From positions 124,001 to 188,000 of the forward strand of contig NZ_QVNQ01000003.1 of the NCBI RefSeq assembly GCF_003432485.1: a stretch of 64,000 bases of DNA, read 5' to 3'. The notes under the pieces were generated by a model. The model did no database searches, was not told the DNA's origin, and saw only the letters and a program-made list of their open reading frames with translations. Shown piece after piece: positions 35,065 through 43,395 of this stretch. The first letter of the stretch is position 1; the number at the start of each line of letters is the position of its first letter. The translations under genes and the position numbers were made by a program. This stretch comes from Actinomadura spongiicola. Lineage in GTDB: Bacteria; Actinomycetota; Actinomycetes; Streptosporangiales; Streptosporangiaceae.

Positions 35065-35222
35065 ACAACCTGAGGGTCTGCGATCGCGTCCGAAGGCAGG
35101 TTCAAGCGAAGCGAGAACCTGATCGCGCAGCGAGCCGCCAGGCGAGCCGAAGCGATGCAGCGATCGCACCGCGTTTCACGACGATGGAGGGCGCCCCGCG
35201 CCCGAAGGAGGAGTGAAACGCA
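35065..35222 (+). repeat. Dispersed ~150-nt structured repeat (copy 5)
   Basis: A full copy, near identical to copy 3 up to GATCGCACCG. The 3' hairpin at 35171-35221 is perfect: GCGTTTCAC pairs with GTGAAACGC (9 bp), internal loop GACGATGGA / GAAGGAGGA, tip GGGCGC-CCC-GCGCCC (6 bp). It lies between hisI and the cold-shock gene in a same-direction gap, so the element is not confined to converging gene ends. Confidence 0.87.
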
Positions 35223-35234
35223 ATAAACACGAAA

Positions 35235-35264
35235 GGGCCCGCATCCCGGTGGGGGAACGGGCCC
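35235..35264 (-). terminator. Terminator of the cold-shock gene
   Basis: GGGCCCG / CGGGCCC with a 16-base interior. On the minus strand it lies 20 bases after the cold-shock stop and is followed by CTTTCGTGTTTATT, a genuine T-rich tail. Confidence 0.85.
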
Positions 35265-35283
35265 AGACGTACGACTACGGGCG

Positions 35284-35490
35284 TTACAGGGGGACGACCT
35301 GGTCGGCCTGCGGACCCCGGTTACCCTGCGTCACCTCGAACTGAACGCGCTGGTTCTCGTCCAGGGTGCGGTATCCGGAGCTCTGGATAGCCGAGTAGTG
35401 GACGAAGACGTCCGGCCCGCCGCCGTCGACGGCGATGAACCCGAAGCCCTTCTCGGCGTTGAACCACTTCACGGTGCCCTGCTGGGGCAT
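35284..35490 (-). CDS. Cold-shock protein, CspA family
   Basis: 68 residues, one cold-shock domain. The RNA-binding motifs are KGFGFI (RNP1, within [15 protein letters not shown]) and VFVHY (RNP2). It binds single-stranded RNA/DNA and acts as an RNA chaperone. GGAGAAAGAC precedes the ATG. The ~200-base gap upstream to the next gene probably contains a long structured leader, as is usual for csp genes. Confidence 0.95.
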   Translation of the reverse strand: MPQQGTVKWFNAEKGFGFIAVDGGGPDVFVHYSAIQSSGYRTLDENQRVQFEVTQGNRGPQADQVVPL

Positions 35491-35737
35491 GTCTTTCTCC
35501 TTGCGGCAAAACCTGGGCCCACACCTCGCGGGCCCGCGCGGTCGCTGCGGAACGCCCTCGCCCCCGGTACGGTCCCGGAAAAGCCAAAACGCCCGCTGCC
35601 ATCAGTCCGCGGGCGTCTGAACGATCGAGAACCACGACTGCAACCGACCGCCCCACCGTATCACCGCTTCCGCGTAAAGCGGAGGAGCCGCATGGCTTCC
35701 GATTCTCCTCTCCGCGAACCGCGCCGTTACCTGGCCG

Positions 35738-36385
35738 TTAAAGACTCCAACCGGTCTCGGTCAGGGTCTTGACAGCGTTCGTGGCCCCGATGAGGCGAAC
35801 GTCCGCGACGTCGCGGCGCCCCAGGGCCCAGAGGACGAGTTCGCCGACGGGACCGTGGACGCGGACGGCCTCGCGGCCGCGTCCGGACACGCGGAGGCCG
35901 CGGCCGTCCGGTTGTACGAGCGTTACTCGAACGTGAACTTTTCTTAGGACAAAGCGGGCAATTTTTATCCGTCGCCAGAGCAGTTCCTCTAGTTCCGGGG
36001 AGATCTCCCGCGGCTCCCAGTCGGGGCGGGCGCGCCGGACGTCCTCATGGTGAACAAAGAACTCCACGCCGTTGGCGTTTTTGTCCACGCCGGGAAGCGC
36101 GTACGGCGAGAACTTGGGCGGTCCCTGCCGAAACCGTTCCACCAGACGGTCGAACGGTACACCCCGTGCCGTCCGGCGCCGCACGCGCTCGGTGTAGAAG
36201 GCCAGGGGGCGCAGAAGTATTCCCGGGGCGGCGTCGGGGCGTCCCTCCCGGACGATCAGGTGCGCGGCCAGGTCGCGGGCGGTCCAGCCGGAGCACAGGG
36301 TCGCGGCGTCGGGCCCGGCCTCCGCCAGGGCGTCCGCGAGCAGCCGTCTCTCCCGGCGGACGGGGCCGTCCTCGATGTCACTCAT
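35738..36385 (-). CDS. TIGR03085 family metal-binding (DinB/MDMPI-like) protein
   Basis: 215 residues. The N-terminal four-helix DinB/maleylpyruvate-isomerase-like domain includes ATLCSGWTARDLAAHLIVREGRPD near 32-55 and EFFVHHEDVRRARP near 108-121; these His residues usually bind a metal. The C-terminal domain resembles the sterol-carrier-like part of this family. Biochemical role unknown, perhaps linked to mycothiol chemistry as in related MDMPI proteins (inference). It is divergent from the ABC exporter operon. Confidence 0.88.
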   Translation of the reverse strand: MSDIEDGPVRRERRLLADALAEAGPDAATLCSGWTARDLAAHLIVREGRPDAAPGILLRPLAFYTERVRRRTARGVPFDRLVERFRQGPPKFSPYALPGVDKNANGVEFFVHHEDVRRARPDWEPREISPELEELLWRRIKIARFVLRKVHVRVTLVQPDGRGLRVSGRGREAVRVHGPVGELVLWALGRRDVADVRLIGATNAVKTLTETGWSL

Positions 36386-36525
36386 CGCCCCGATCGTAGG
36401 ACGTGGCGGTAGGTCCGGGAATAAAGGGTGGGGGCCGGATGGTAGGCACTATCCGAGCCCGCATACCCCCAAACCCGGTCACAGGGGGCAATTCCCCGGG
36501 CGCTCGCCGTGATGAGGAGTTCGCC

Positions 36526-38373
36526 GTGCCACCTGGTCAGAGACGGGTCAGCCCGCATGTCCTCCGGGAGGGGATGGGGGTGCTGTGGGTGGCCGTGAAG
36601 GCCGAGCCCCGGATCTTCACCCTCTCCGTCCTCGGCAGCGCGCTGTACGCGGCGATGACCGTGGCGACCGCTCAGGTGCTCGGCTGGGCGACCGAGGAGG
36701 TCGTGCTGCCGGCGTTCGAGTCCGGGGACACGACCGCCGGAGCGCTGGCGGGGGTCGCCGTCGCGATCGTCGGGGTGGCGCTGCTGAAGGCGATCGGCGT
36801 CGCGGCGCGCCGGTTCTACGCGGGCCTCATGCAGTACCGGCTCCAGGCCGAGTACCGGCGGGCGGTGACCCGGCAGTACCTGCGGCTGCCGCTGGCGTGG
36901 CATCACCGGCATCCGACCGGACAGTTGCTGTCGAACGCCAACGCGGACGTGGAGGCGGTGTGGGCGCCGATCGCGCCGCTGCCGATGGCGGTCGGCGTGC
37001 TGTTCATGCTGCTGATCGCGGCGGTGTCGATCATGGTCACCGACCTGGTCGTGGCGGGGGTCGGGTTCCTGGTGTTCCCCGCGATCGCGCTGATCAACGT
37101 CGTCTACCAGCGGCGGCTGGCGCCGGTGGCGACCCGGGCGCAGCAGTTGCGCGCCGAGGTCAGCGAGGTCGCGCACGAGAGCTTCGAGGGCGGCCTCGTC
37201 GTCAAGACCCTCGGCCGGGAGGAGTCCGAGACGGAGCGGTTCACCGAGCGGGCGGAGGCGCTGCGGGACGCCAACGTCGCGGTCGGCCGGATCCGCGGGC
37301 TGTTCGACCCGGTGCTGGAGGCGCTGCCGAACCTGGGGGTCCTCGCCGTCCTGCTGATCGGGTCGCTGCGGTTGGAGTCGGGGGCGATGTCACCCGGCGA
37401 CCTGGTGAACGTCGCGTACCTGTTCACGCTGCTGTCGTGGCCGGTCCGGGCGCTGGGCTGGGTGCTCGGCGAGGTGCCCCGCAGCGTCGTCGGCTGGGAA
37501 CGGGTCCGGGGCGTCCTGGACGCGACCGGCTCCCTCCCGTTCGGGGACGGCTCCCTGGACGGGAAGGGCAGGGCGACGCCGCTGGAGGTCCGGGAGGTTC
37601 GGTTCGCGTACGAGTCCATGGACGACGACGCGGCGGGACGGGACGTCCTGCACGACGCGACGTTCGCCGCGTCCCCCGGCCGGACGATCGCGGTGGTCGG
37701 ACCGACGGGCTCCGGCAAGTCGACGCTCACCTCGCTGCTCGTCCGTCTGGTCGACCCGGCCCGCGGAGCGGTGCTCCTGGACGGCGTCGACCTGCGGGAC
37801 GTGCGTCGCGGCGGGGTCGCGGAGACCGCCGCGCTCGTCCCGCAGCAGACGTTCCTGTTCGACGACACCGTCCGCGGCAACGTGACCCTCGGCCTGGACG
37901 TCCCGGACGAGCGGGTCTGGGAGGCGCTCCGCCTCGCGCAGGCCGACGGGTTCGTCGCGGCGCTCGGCGACGGGCTCGACACGCGGGTCGGGGAGCGCGG
38001 CGCGACGCTGTCGGGCGGGCAGCGGCAGCGGCTCGCGCTCGCGCGGGCCCTGGTGCGGCGGCCGCGGCTCCTCGTGCTGGACGACGCGACGTCCGCCGTC
38101 GACCCACAGGTCGAGGCGCGCATCCTGCGGAGCATCCGGGAGGCGCAGTCGGGCGAGGCGGGCGGCGCGACCGTCGTGGTCGTCGCCTACCGCAAGGCGA
38201 CGATCGCGCTGGCCGACGAGGTCGTCTACCTGGAGCACGGGCGCGTCCTGGACCGCGGCGCCCACGCCGACCTGCTGGAACGTTCGGAGGGTTACCGCAA
38301 CCTCGTCAACGCCTACGAGCGAGCGGAAACGGAACGGGAGACCGTCGAAGGCGGCGAGGAGGCCCTGGCATGA
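36526..38373 (+). CDS. ABC exporter half-transporter with degenerate ATP site (subunit 1)
   Basis: 615 residues: six-helix exporter membrane domain (about 20-320), then a nucleotide-binding domain (about 350-590). Walker A GPTGSGKST and signature LSGGQRQRLALARAL are canonical. Walker B ends LLVLDDATSAVD, with Asp in place of the catalytic Glu, and the H-loop reads VVAYRKAT, with Tyr in place of His. Its own ATP site is therefore probably non-hydrolytic, as in one half of heterodimeric exporters. The GTG at 36526 is chosen because GAGGAG lies upstream; the frame is open further. The stop overlaps the start of the partner gene. Confidence 0.92.
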   Translation: MPPGQRRVSPHVLREGMGVLWVAVKAEPRIFTLSVLGSALYAAMTVATAQVLGWATEEVVLPAFESGDTTAGALAGVAVAIVGVALLKAIGVAARRFYAGLMQYRLQAEYRRAVTRQYLRLPLAWHHRHPTGQLLSNANADVEAVWAPIAPLPMAVGVLFMLLIAAVSIMVTDLVVAGVGFLVFPAIALINVVYQRRLAPVATRAQQLRAEVSEVAHESFEGGLVVKTLGREESETERFTERAEALRDANVAVGRIRGLFDPVLEALPNLGVLAVLLIGSLRLESGAMSPGDLVNVAYLFTLLSWPVRALGWVLGEVPRSVVGWERVRGVLDATGSLPFGDGSLDGKGRATPLEVREVRFAYESMDDDAAGRDVLHDATFAASPGRTIAVVGPTGSGKSTLTSLLVRLVDPARGAVLLDGVDLRDVRRGGVAETAALVPQQTFLFDDTVRGNVTLGLDVPDERVWEALRLAQADGFVAALGDGLDTRVGERGATLSGGQRQRLALARALVRRPRLLVLDDATSAVDPQVEARILRSIREAQSGEAGGATVVVVAYRKATIALADEVVYLEHGRVLDRGAHADLLERSEGYRNLVNAYERAETERETVEGGEEALA

Positions 38374-40166
38374 CCGTGACGAGTGGACCGGGACTCAGCG
38401 ACACCGCGCTGTCCGAGGGGGCCTTCACCACGCTGAGGCGCGGCATCATGCTGAGCCCCGAGTTCCGCGCCGGGCTGGCCGGGACGCTGGTGCTCGCGCT
38501 GATCTCGACGGCGGGGCGCGTGGTGGTGCCCATCGCCGTCCAGCAGACCATCGACAAGGGCCTCGGCGGCCCGGGCGGCCCCGACATCGGCTTCATCCGG
38601 TCGGCGGTGGCGCTGTGCGCGGTGGCCGTGCTGGTCACGGCCGTGTGCGCGTACCTGATGAACGTCCGGCTGTACAGGACGTCCGAGGGCGGCCTGGCGG
38701 CGCTGCGGACCAAGGCGTTCCGGCACGTGCACGACCTGTCGATGCTCACCCAGAGCGGGGAGCGGCGCGGGGCGCTCGTGTCGCGGGTGACCGGGGACGT
38801 CGACCAGATCAGCCAGTTCATGCAGTCCGGCGGGCTGATGTTCATCGTGTCGATCGGGCAGCTGATCGTCGCGAGCGTGCTGATGGTCGTCTACTCGTGG
38901 CAGCTGGCCCTCCTGGTGTGGGCGGCGTTCCTGCCGCTGGCGTGGGCGCTGCGGCACTTCCAGCGGATCCTGTCGGCCGCCTACATGGGGGTGCGGGAGA
39001 AGATGGGCGACCTGCTGGCCGCGGTCAGCGAGTCCGTCGTCGGCGCCTCCGTGATCCGCGCGTACGGGTCGGAGGAGCGGACCGGGCGGCGCGTGGACGA
39101 GGCCGTGGACGCCCACCGCGACTCCCAGACCCGCGCGCAGGCCATGGTGGCGCTGACGTTCCCGGTCAGCGAGCTGGTCGCGGCCGTCGCCACCGCCGCC
39201 GTCGTCATCGCCGGGATCCTGCTCGGCGTGGACGGCCACGTGACGGCCGGTGAGCTCATCGCGTTCCTGTTCCTCGTCACGCTGTTCGTCAGCCCGATGC
39301 AGGCCGCGACGGAGGTGTTCAACCAGGCGCAGAACGCGATCGCCGGGTGGCGGCGGGTCCTCGGTGTTCTGGATACCGTCCCGGACGTGGCGGACCCTGG
39401 CGACGACGGCGAGACGCTGCCGCGCGGCCCGATCGAGGTGCGGTTCGAGTCCGTGGGGTTCGCCTATCCGGGCGGGCCGCCCGTCCTGCACGACGTGAAC
39501 GTGGACATCGCGCCGCGCAGCCGCGTCGCGGTGGTCGGCGAGACCGGCTCGGGCAAGACGACCTTCGCCAAGCTCCTCACCCGCCTCATGGATCCGGTGT
39601 CCGGCCGCGTCCTGGTGGACGGCGTGCCGCTCGACCGGATCCGGTTCTCCTCGCTGCGGGAGCGGATCGTCATGGTGCCGCAGGACGGTTTCCTGTTCGA
39701 CGCCTCGCTCGCCGACAACATCCGCTACGGCCACCCGGAGGCGTCCGACGACGATCTCGTCCTCGCCCTGACGGAACTGGGCCTGGCCGACTGGCTCGAC
39801 GGCCTGCCCGGCGGCCTGGAGACCCCCGTCGGCCAGCGGGGCGAGTCGCTCTCGGCGGGCGAGCGCCAGCTCGTCGCCCTGGCCCGCGCCTACATCGCCG
39901 ACCCTGACCTGCTCGTCCTGGACGAGGCGACGTCCGCCGTCGACCCGGCCACGGAGGTGCGCATCCAGCGTGCCCTGGACGGGGTGACGCGGGGCCGCAC
40001 CGCGATCTCCATCGCGCACCGCCTCTCCACCGCGGAGGCGGCCGACGAGGTCATCGTCTTCGACGCCGGACGTGTCGTCCAACGAGGCCCCCACGCCGAC
40101 CTGGTCGCCCGACCCGGCGTCTACGCCGACCTCCACGCCTCCTGGAGAGCCCAGAGGTCCCTCTAG
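38370..40166 (+). CDS. ABC exporter half-transporter with canonical ATP site (subunit 2)
   Basis: 598 residues. The membrane domain is about 20-320. The nucleotide-binding domain has Walker A GETGSGKTT, Walker B LLVLDEATSAVD and H-loop ISIAHRLST, all canonical. The signature is altered (LSAGERQLVALARA, not LSGGQ). This complements subunit 1: its Walker motifs plus the other subunit's LSGGQ make one active site, and the remaining site is degenerate. Likely a heterodimeric drug, lipid or peptide exporter; substrate unknown. The ATG overlaps the upstream stop (ATGA). Confidence 0.93.
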   Translation: MTVTSGPGLSDTALSEGAFTTLRRGIMLSPEFRAGLAGTLVLALISTAGRVVVPIAVQQTIDKGLGGPGGPDIGFIRSAVALCAVAVLVTAVCAYLMNVRLYRTSEGGLAALRTKAFRHVHDLSMLTQSGERRGALVSRVTGDVDQISQFMQSGGLMFIVSIGQLIVASVLMVVYSWQLALLVWAAFLPLAWALRHFQRILSAAYMGVREKMGDLLAAVSESVVGASVIRAYGSEERTGRRVDEAVDAHRDSQTRAQAMVALTFPVSELVAAVATAAVVIAGILLGVDGHVTAGELIAFLFLVTLFVSPMQAATEVFNQAQNAIAGWRRVLGVLDTVPDVADPGDDGETLPRGPIEVRFESVGFAYPGGPPVLHDVNVDIAPRSRVAVVGETGSGKTTFAKLLTRLMDPVSGRVLVDGVPLDRIRFSSLRERIVMVPQDGFLFDASLADNIRYGHPEASDDDLVLALTELGLADWLDGLPGGLETPVGQRGESLSAGERQLVALARAYIADPDLLVLDEATSAVDPATEVRIQRALDGVTRGRTAISIAHRLSTAEAADEVIVFDAGRVVQRGPHADLVARPGVYADLHASWRAQRSL

Positions 40167-40237
40167 CCCCCAGTGACAAACCCCACGTCCGCAGACCGAA
40201 CCCCAGCCACCCCCGGGTCGAACACCAGCCACCCCAC

Positions 40238-40282
40238 GGTTCGTGCGGCCGGAGGCGCCCAGCGCCGGAGGTCGCACGAACC
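40238..40282 (+). terminator. Long hairpin after the ABC exporter operon
   Basis: GGTTCGTGCG-G-CC pairs with GG-T-CGCACGAACC. The interior continues as GGCGC-CCA-GCGCC, giving a 45-base near-continuous hairpin 72 bases past the stop of the second ABC gene. It is the likely operon terminator, with no T-run. Confidence 0.7.
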
Positions 40283-40285
40283 GCC

Positions 40286-40367
40286 GACGCAGGCGACCGC
40301 AGCGACGCCACACACACCCGTCACAGGCACGACGGACCGCACGGGCGGCGGGAGGATCGCCTGCGTC
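40286..40367. repeat. 11-bp inverted repeat
   Basis: GACGCAGGCGA (40286-40296) is exactly complementary to TCGCCTGCGTC (40357-40367), with 60 bases between. Confidence 0.7.
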
Positions 40368-40379
40368 GTGACGGGGGTT

Positions 40380-40399
40380 CCAGGGGGTCGCCCCCCTGG
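40380..40399. repeat. Compact palindromic hairpin CCAGGGGG-TCGC-CCCCCTGG
   Basis: An 8-bp perfect stem with a four-base loop, preceded by GGGGGTT and followed by GAAAATCAG. It is 57 bases before the next gene and may be a terminator facing either way, or a dispersed hairpin repeat. Confidence 0.7.
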
Positions 40400-40455
40400 G
40401 AAAATCAGCGCTAAAGCACTTGCCCGGAATCTGGTCTCGTGCGCATTCTGCATGG

Positions 40456-41727
40456 GTGAGTAACGAGGTCGTCTTGGAATCGGCGAGCACGCTGCACGGT
40501 CAGTTGCAGCGGGGGCTCGGGAGGGCCGCGCGGCGCGCGGCGGACAGGCCCGGTGCGGGCGAGTACGTCTATGACTGCATTCGGCGGGACCCACGGTGGG
40601 ATCACCAGTGTGAGTCTCGGCGGTTGTACTACGCCCGGTTGATGGTCGATCTTGAGATGCCGACGGGACCGGTGGCGGCGCATCTGTTCGATCCGTCCGA
40701 CCATCCCGATGCCGACGAGTGGCGGGTCGATCTGGCGTTGGGCGTGTTGGCGGATCTGGTTCGGTTGAGCAGGCGGGAGGCTGCGGCGCCGTTGCGGCGG
40801 TACGCCGAGGAGGGCGCGCAGTGGTTCGACGCGGTCGTCGAACTGATCGATCTTGAGGATCCGGCGTTGACGCTCGGGCTGGACGATCTCGTCGCCGCGC
40901 GGTGCGACGAGTCGGATCTGGCGTCGCTGATCCCGGCGCACCACAACCCGGTGATCGAGGCGTGGGCGGCGCGGCAGCCGAGGATCGCCGACGCCCTGGC
41001 GCGCCAGCGGGAGGCCGGACGGGCGGCGCGCAGGGCGATGGCGACGGCGCCGGGGCGGGACCGGCAGAGCGAGGCCGAGCTGCTGGACCTCGCCCGGCGG
41101 CGGGGCGAGGGCGCGATATCGGCGATATTCGAGTTGGGACGCAGGCGGACGCTCGCGCTGCTCGACCTGGCCGAGGAGCTGCTGCCCCGGGACGGTCACG
41201 ACACCGGGCCGAGCCGGTACGGCGGGGCGGTGTGCCGGGCGCTGCGGGAGTACGGTCCAGAGGCCCTGCCGCGGGCGCGGGCGTGGGCGGCGCAGCGGGG
41301 CGGCTGCGCGGACATGGGGCTCAGCATCCTCGCGCGCTACGGCACCCGGCAGGACGTCCCGCTGCTCATGGACCAGTTGCGCGACGCCCTCGGGAGGCGC
41401 GAGTGGCGGGCCGCCGCCAGCCCGATCGAGGGGCTCGGGCGGCTGCGCGCCGGTGAGGCCGTCCCGTTGCTGAAGTCCGCTTGGACCGAGTCGACGTACG
41501 CCTTCCTGAGACCCCGCATCCTGACCGCGCTGACGAGAACGGCCCCGCACACGGCCGAGTCCTACACCGTCGAGGGCCTGTGGGACTGCGAGGAGGGGGT
41601 CAGGCGCGAGGCGGCGCAGTTCGCGCCGGTCACCTCCGAGACGCGGATCCGCCTGCAACGCCTGCACCACGACGCGTCGGAGGAACCGGGGGTCCGCGCC
41701 GCCGCCGCGGCGAGGCTGGCGGCCTGA
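40456..41727 (+). CDS. HEAT-repeat-like hypothetical protein
   Basis: 423 residues, almost entirely helical, with Ala/Arg/Leu-rich paired helices and PBS-lyase/HEAT-like spacing in the C-terminal half (DVPLLMDQLRDAL; EAVPLLKSAW; GVRREAAQFAP; GVRAAAAARLA). No catalytic motif, signal peptide or membrane segment. Such solenoids usually mediate protein-protein contacts. The GTG at 40456 is inferred; no ribosome site is visible, so the mRNA may be leaderless. Function unknown. Confidence 0.78.
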   Translation: MSNEVVLESASTLHGQLQRGLGRAARRAADRPGAGEYVYDCIRRDPRWDHQCESRRLYYARLMVDLEMPTGPVAAHLFDPSDHPDADEWRVDLALGVLADLVRLSRREAAAPLRRYAEEGAQWFDAVVELIDLEDPALTLGLDDLVAARCDESDLASLIPAHHNPVIEAWAARQPRIADALARQREAGRAARRAMATAPGRDRQSEAELLDLARRRGEGAISAIFELGRRRTLALLDLAEELLPRDGHDTGPSRYGGAVCRALREYGPEALPRARAWAAQRGGCADMGLSILARYGTRQDVPLLMDQLRDALGRREWRAAASPIEGLGRLRAGEAVPLLKSAWTESTYAFLRPRILTALTRTAPHTAESYTVEGLWDCEEGVRREAAQFAPVTSETRIRLQRLHHDASEEPGVRAAAAARLAA

Positions 41728-41803
41728 GGACCCGATGAACCCCCGCCGGGGCGGGGCGCGTATTCACCACCCGAAACGCGCATCCCACCCCGGAGGAAGA
41801 GCG

Positions 41804-42262
41804 ATGGGTTCCCGACACCTTTCCGGCCTGACGAGATCGGCCCTGCTGTGCGCGGTCGCCGTGGCGCTGTCGGCGGGGGGCTGCTCGACGAAGTCGGACG
41901 CCTCACCCGGCGACGCCAAGGTCGCCAAGCCCGCGAGTCTGCAGCGGCTCGCGGAACAGACGGGGTGTTCGCCGACCGGTCAGCGGAAGGTGGCGGACCT
42001 GGAGCAGGGGAACTGCAAGAACGCCCGCGGACGGTACGTCCTGCTCAGCTTCACGTCCGAGAAGGGGATGAACACCTGGTTGCACGAGGCCAAGCCGTGG
42101 GGCGGCACGTATCTCGTCGGCGCCCGCTGGGTCGTGGTGAGCACCGACCGGACGCTGGAGACGCTCCGCAAGGACCTGGGCGGCGAGATCGTCCACGGGG
42201 ACGGCCACGGGACGGGCGGCGGCGCGAGCCACGGGACGGGCCACGGCGCGGGCCACGGCTGA
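41804..42262 (+). CDS. Small lipoprotein with Gly/His-rich tail
   Basis: 152 residues. The signal peptide ends in the lipobox LSAGGC. The mature part has two Cys (TGCSP and GNCKN) bracketing a short domain that ends in YLVGARWVVVSTDRTLETLRKDLG, and a C-terminal tail rich in Gly and His (GHGTGG.. SHGTGHGAGHG) that could bind metal ions. GGAGG lies before the ATG. It is 76 bases after the HEAT-like gene. Function unknown. Confidence 0.82.
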   Translation: MGSRHLSGLTRSALLCAVAVALSAGGCSTKSDASPGDAKVAKPASLQRLAEQTGCSPTGQRKVADLEQGNCKNARGRYVLLSFTSEKGMNTWLHEAKPWGGTYLVGARWVVVSTDRTLETLRKDLGGEIVHGDGHGTGGGASHGTGHGAGHG

Positions 42263-42265
42263 CCG

Positions 42266-42862
42266 TCAGGGCGTGCGGGCCTCGGTCTCCCCGTCCTCGC
42301 CGCGGACGAGCAGGACGCCCCACCGTTCGAGGGCGGGCCCGGTGCGGGCCAGGACGCGGCGGGCGGCGAGGCCGCGACCGACCACGCCCGGGTGCAGCAG
42401 CGGATGCCCGGGGCCGTCGACGACGACGCGGACGGCCGCGACCGGGCGCTTCCCGGCGTGTGCGGCGACCACGGCGGACTCCATGTCGGCGACCCGCGCC
42501 CCCCGCGCGGCCCATCTCGCCCGTTCCGCGGCCCGGACGACGTGGTCCGTGGTCACGAGCGGCCCGACCTGGACGCTCAGCCCGTCCCGGATGAGCTCCT
42601 CGGCGAGCAGGCGCGGCGCGGCGCACGGCACCGAGCCCGGTCCCGTGCCGCGGATCTCGTCGGCGACCAGGACGTCCCCGGGCCGCAGCCGTTCGTCGAG
42701 CGCGCCACCGAAGCCGACGACGACGAGCGCGGCGCAGGCGTCCGGCAACCGGTCGGCGCGGCGGGCGCGGTAGCCGACCACCACGACGGGCGTGCGGGCG
42801 AGGCCGCGCCGGACCGCGCGGGCCTCCAGGCCCAGCGCCGCGCACACCACCGGCCCGACCAT
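42266..42862 (-). CDS. Nucleoside phosphorylase/nucleosidase family protein
   Basis: About 198 residues of the PNP/UDP/MTAN fold: GPVVCAALGLEARAVRRGL at the N-terminus, then VVVGFGGALDERLRPGDVLVADEI, and ARVADMESAVVAAHA near 135-149 with the ribose-binding ME pair. Related proteins include MTA/SAH nucleosidases and the hopanoid-associated phosphorylase HpnG; which one cannot be decided, and no hopanoid genes are in view. The ATG at 42862 has GGAG four bases before it. It converges on the lipoprotein gene with a three-base gap. Confidence 0.8.
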   Translation of the reverse strand: MVGPVVCAALGLEARAVRRGLARTPVVVVGYRARRADRLPDACAALVVVGFGGALDERLRPGDVLVADEIRGTGPGSVPCAAPRLLAEELIRDGLSVQVGPLVTTDHVVRAAERARWAARGARVADMESAVVAAHAGKRPVAAVRVVVDGPGHPLLHPGVVGRGLAARRVLARTGPALERWGVLLVRGEDGETEARTP

Positions 42863-43024
42863 CGGTCTCCACTCCCCCGCTTCGTCACTGGTCACCGGGT
42901 CACTGGTCACCGATCCAGCGAAACATGCCGCGGACCCGAGTGCCAGTCGCGTCACCGTGCGGTAGTACATCCGGCCCCGGTCAGATCCGTCTTCCGGATG
43001 GCGCCGCGCCGGGGAGCGTGCCTC

Positions 43025-43030
43025 TAGACT
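43025..43030 (+). promoter_or_regulatory. -10 element of a leaderless gene
   Basis: TAGACT lies seven bases before the ATG at 43038, so transcription should begin at or within a base of the start codon. Confidence 0.65.
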
Positions 43031-43037
43031 CCCCGGC

Positions 43038-43385
43038 ATGACCTCCATCGCCGTTAGACGGAAGCTGGCCGTCCTCCCGTTCGTCGTGCTGCCGCTCGGC
43101 GCCGTCGCCGCGTGCAGCGGCGAGGGCACCAACAGCACCACCGACTGCAGCGTGAACGCGTGCACGGTGACGTTCGACCGGGGTGTCGACGCCAGCGCCT
43201 CCATCCTCGGCATCAAGGCCGAGCTGGTGAAGGTCGAGGGCCAGATGGTCACCCTCAAGGTCGCCGGGCAGACGGTGACCGTGCCGATGGGCGAGGGCGA
43301 GCAGGCCGAGGGCTTCGACGTCTCGGTGCAGTCGGTCACGCAGGACAAGGTGGTCGTGAAGATCTCCGCCGGGGGCGGCGGCTAG
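43038..43385 (+). CDS. Small secreted lipoprotein
   Basis: 115 residues. Signal peptide with lipobox VAAC, then a ~90-residue beta-rich domain (TDCSVNACTVTFDRGVDA; GQMVTLKVAGQTVTVPMGEG) with two Cys near its start. No known function; short lipoproteins of this kind are common in Actinomadura-like genomes. The leaderless -10 fixes the start. Its TAG stop is part of the -10 of the next gene. Confidence 0.82.
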   Translation: MTSIAVRRKLAVLPFVVLPLGAVAACSGEGTNSTTDCSVNACTVTFDRGVDASASILGIKAELVKVEGQMVTLKVAGQTVTVPMGEGEQAEGFDVSVQSVTQDKVVVKISAGGGG

Positions 43386-43388
43386 ACT
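43383..43388 (+). promoter_or_regulatory. -10 element overlapping the upstream stop codon
   Basis: TAGACT again lies seven bases before an ATG (43396). Its first three bases are the stop codon of the lipoprotein gene, so the next gene has its own leaderless promoter inside the preceding coding end. Confidence 0.65.
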
Positions 43389-43395
43389 TTCGCTC

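Larger units (their letters stand above)
34859..35283. other. 425-base non-coding gap between hisI and the cold-shock gene
   Basis: No credible gene. It holds a 3' half copy and a full copy of the dispersed repeat (listed separately) and the cold-shock terminator. The hisI promoter must lie near 34860-34915, where GAAGTTTATTGC is locally AT-rich. Confidence 0.75.
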
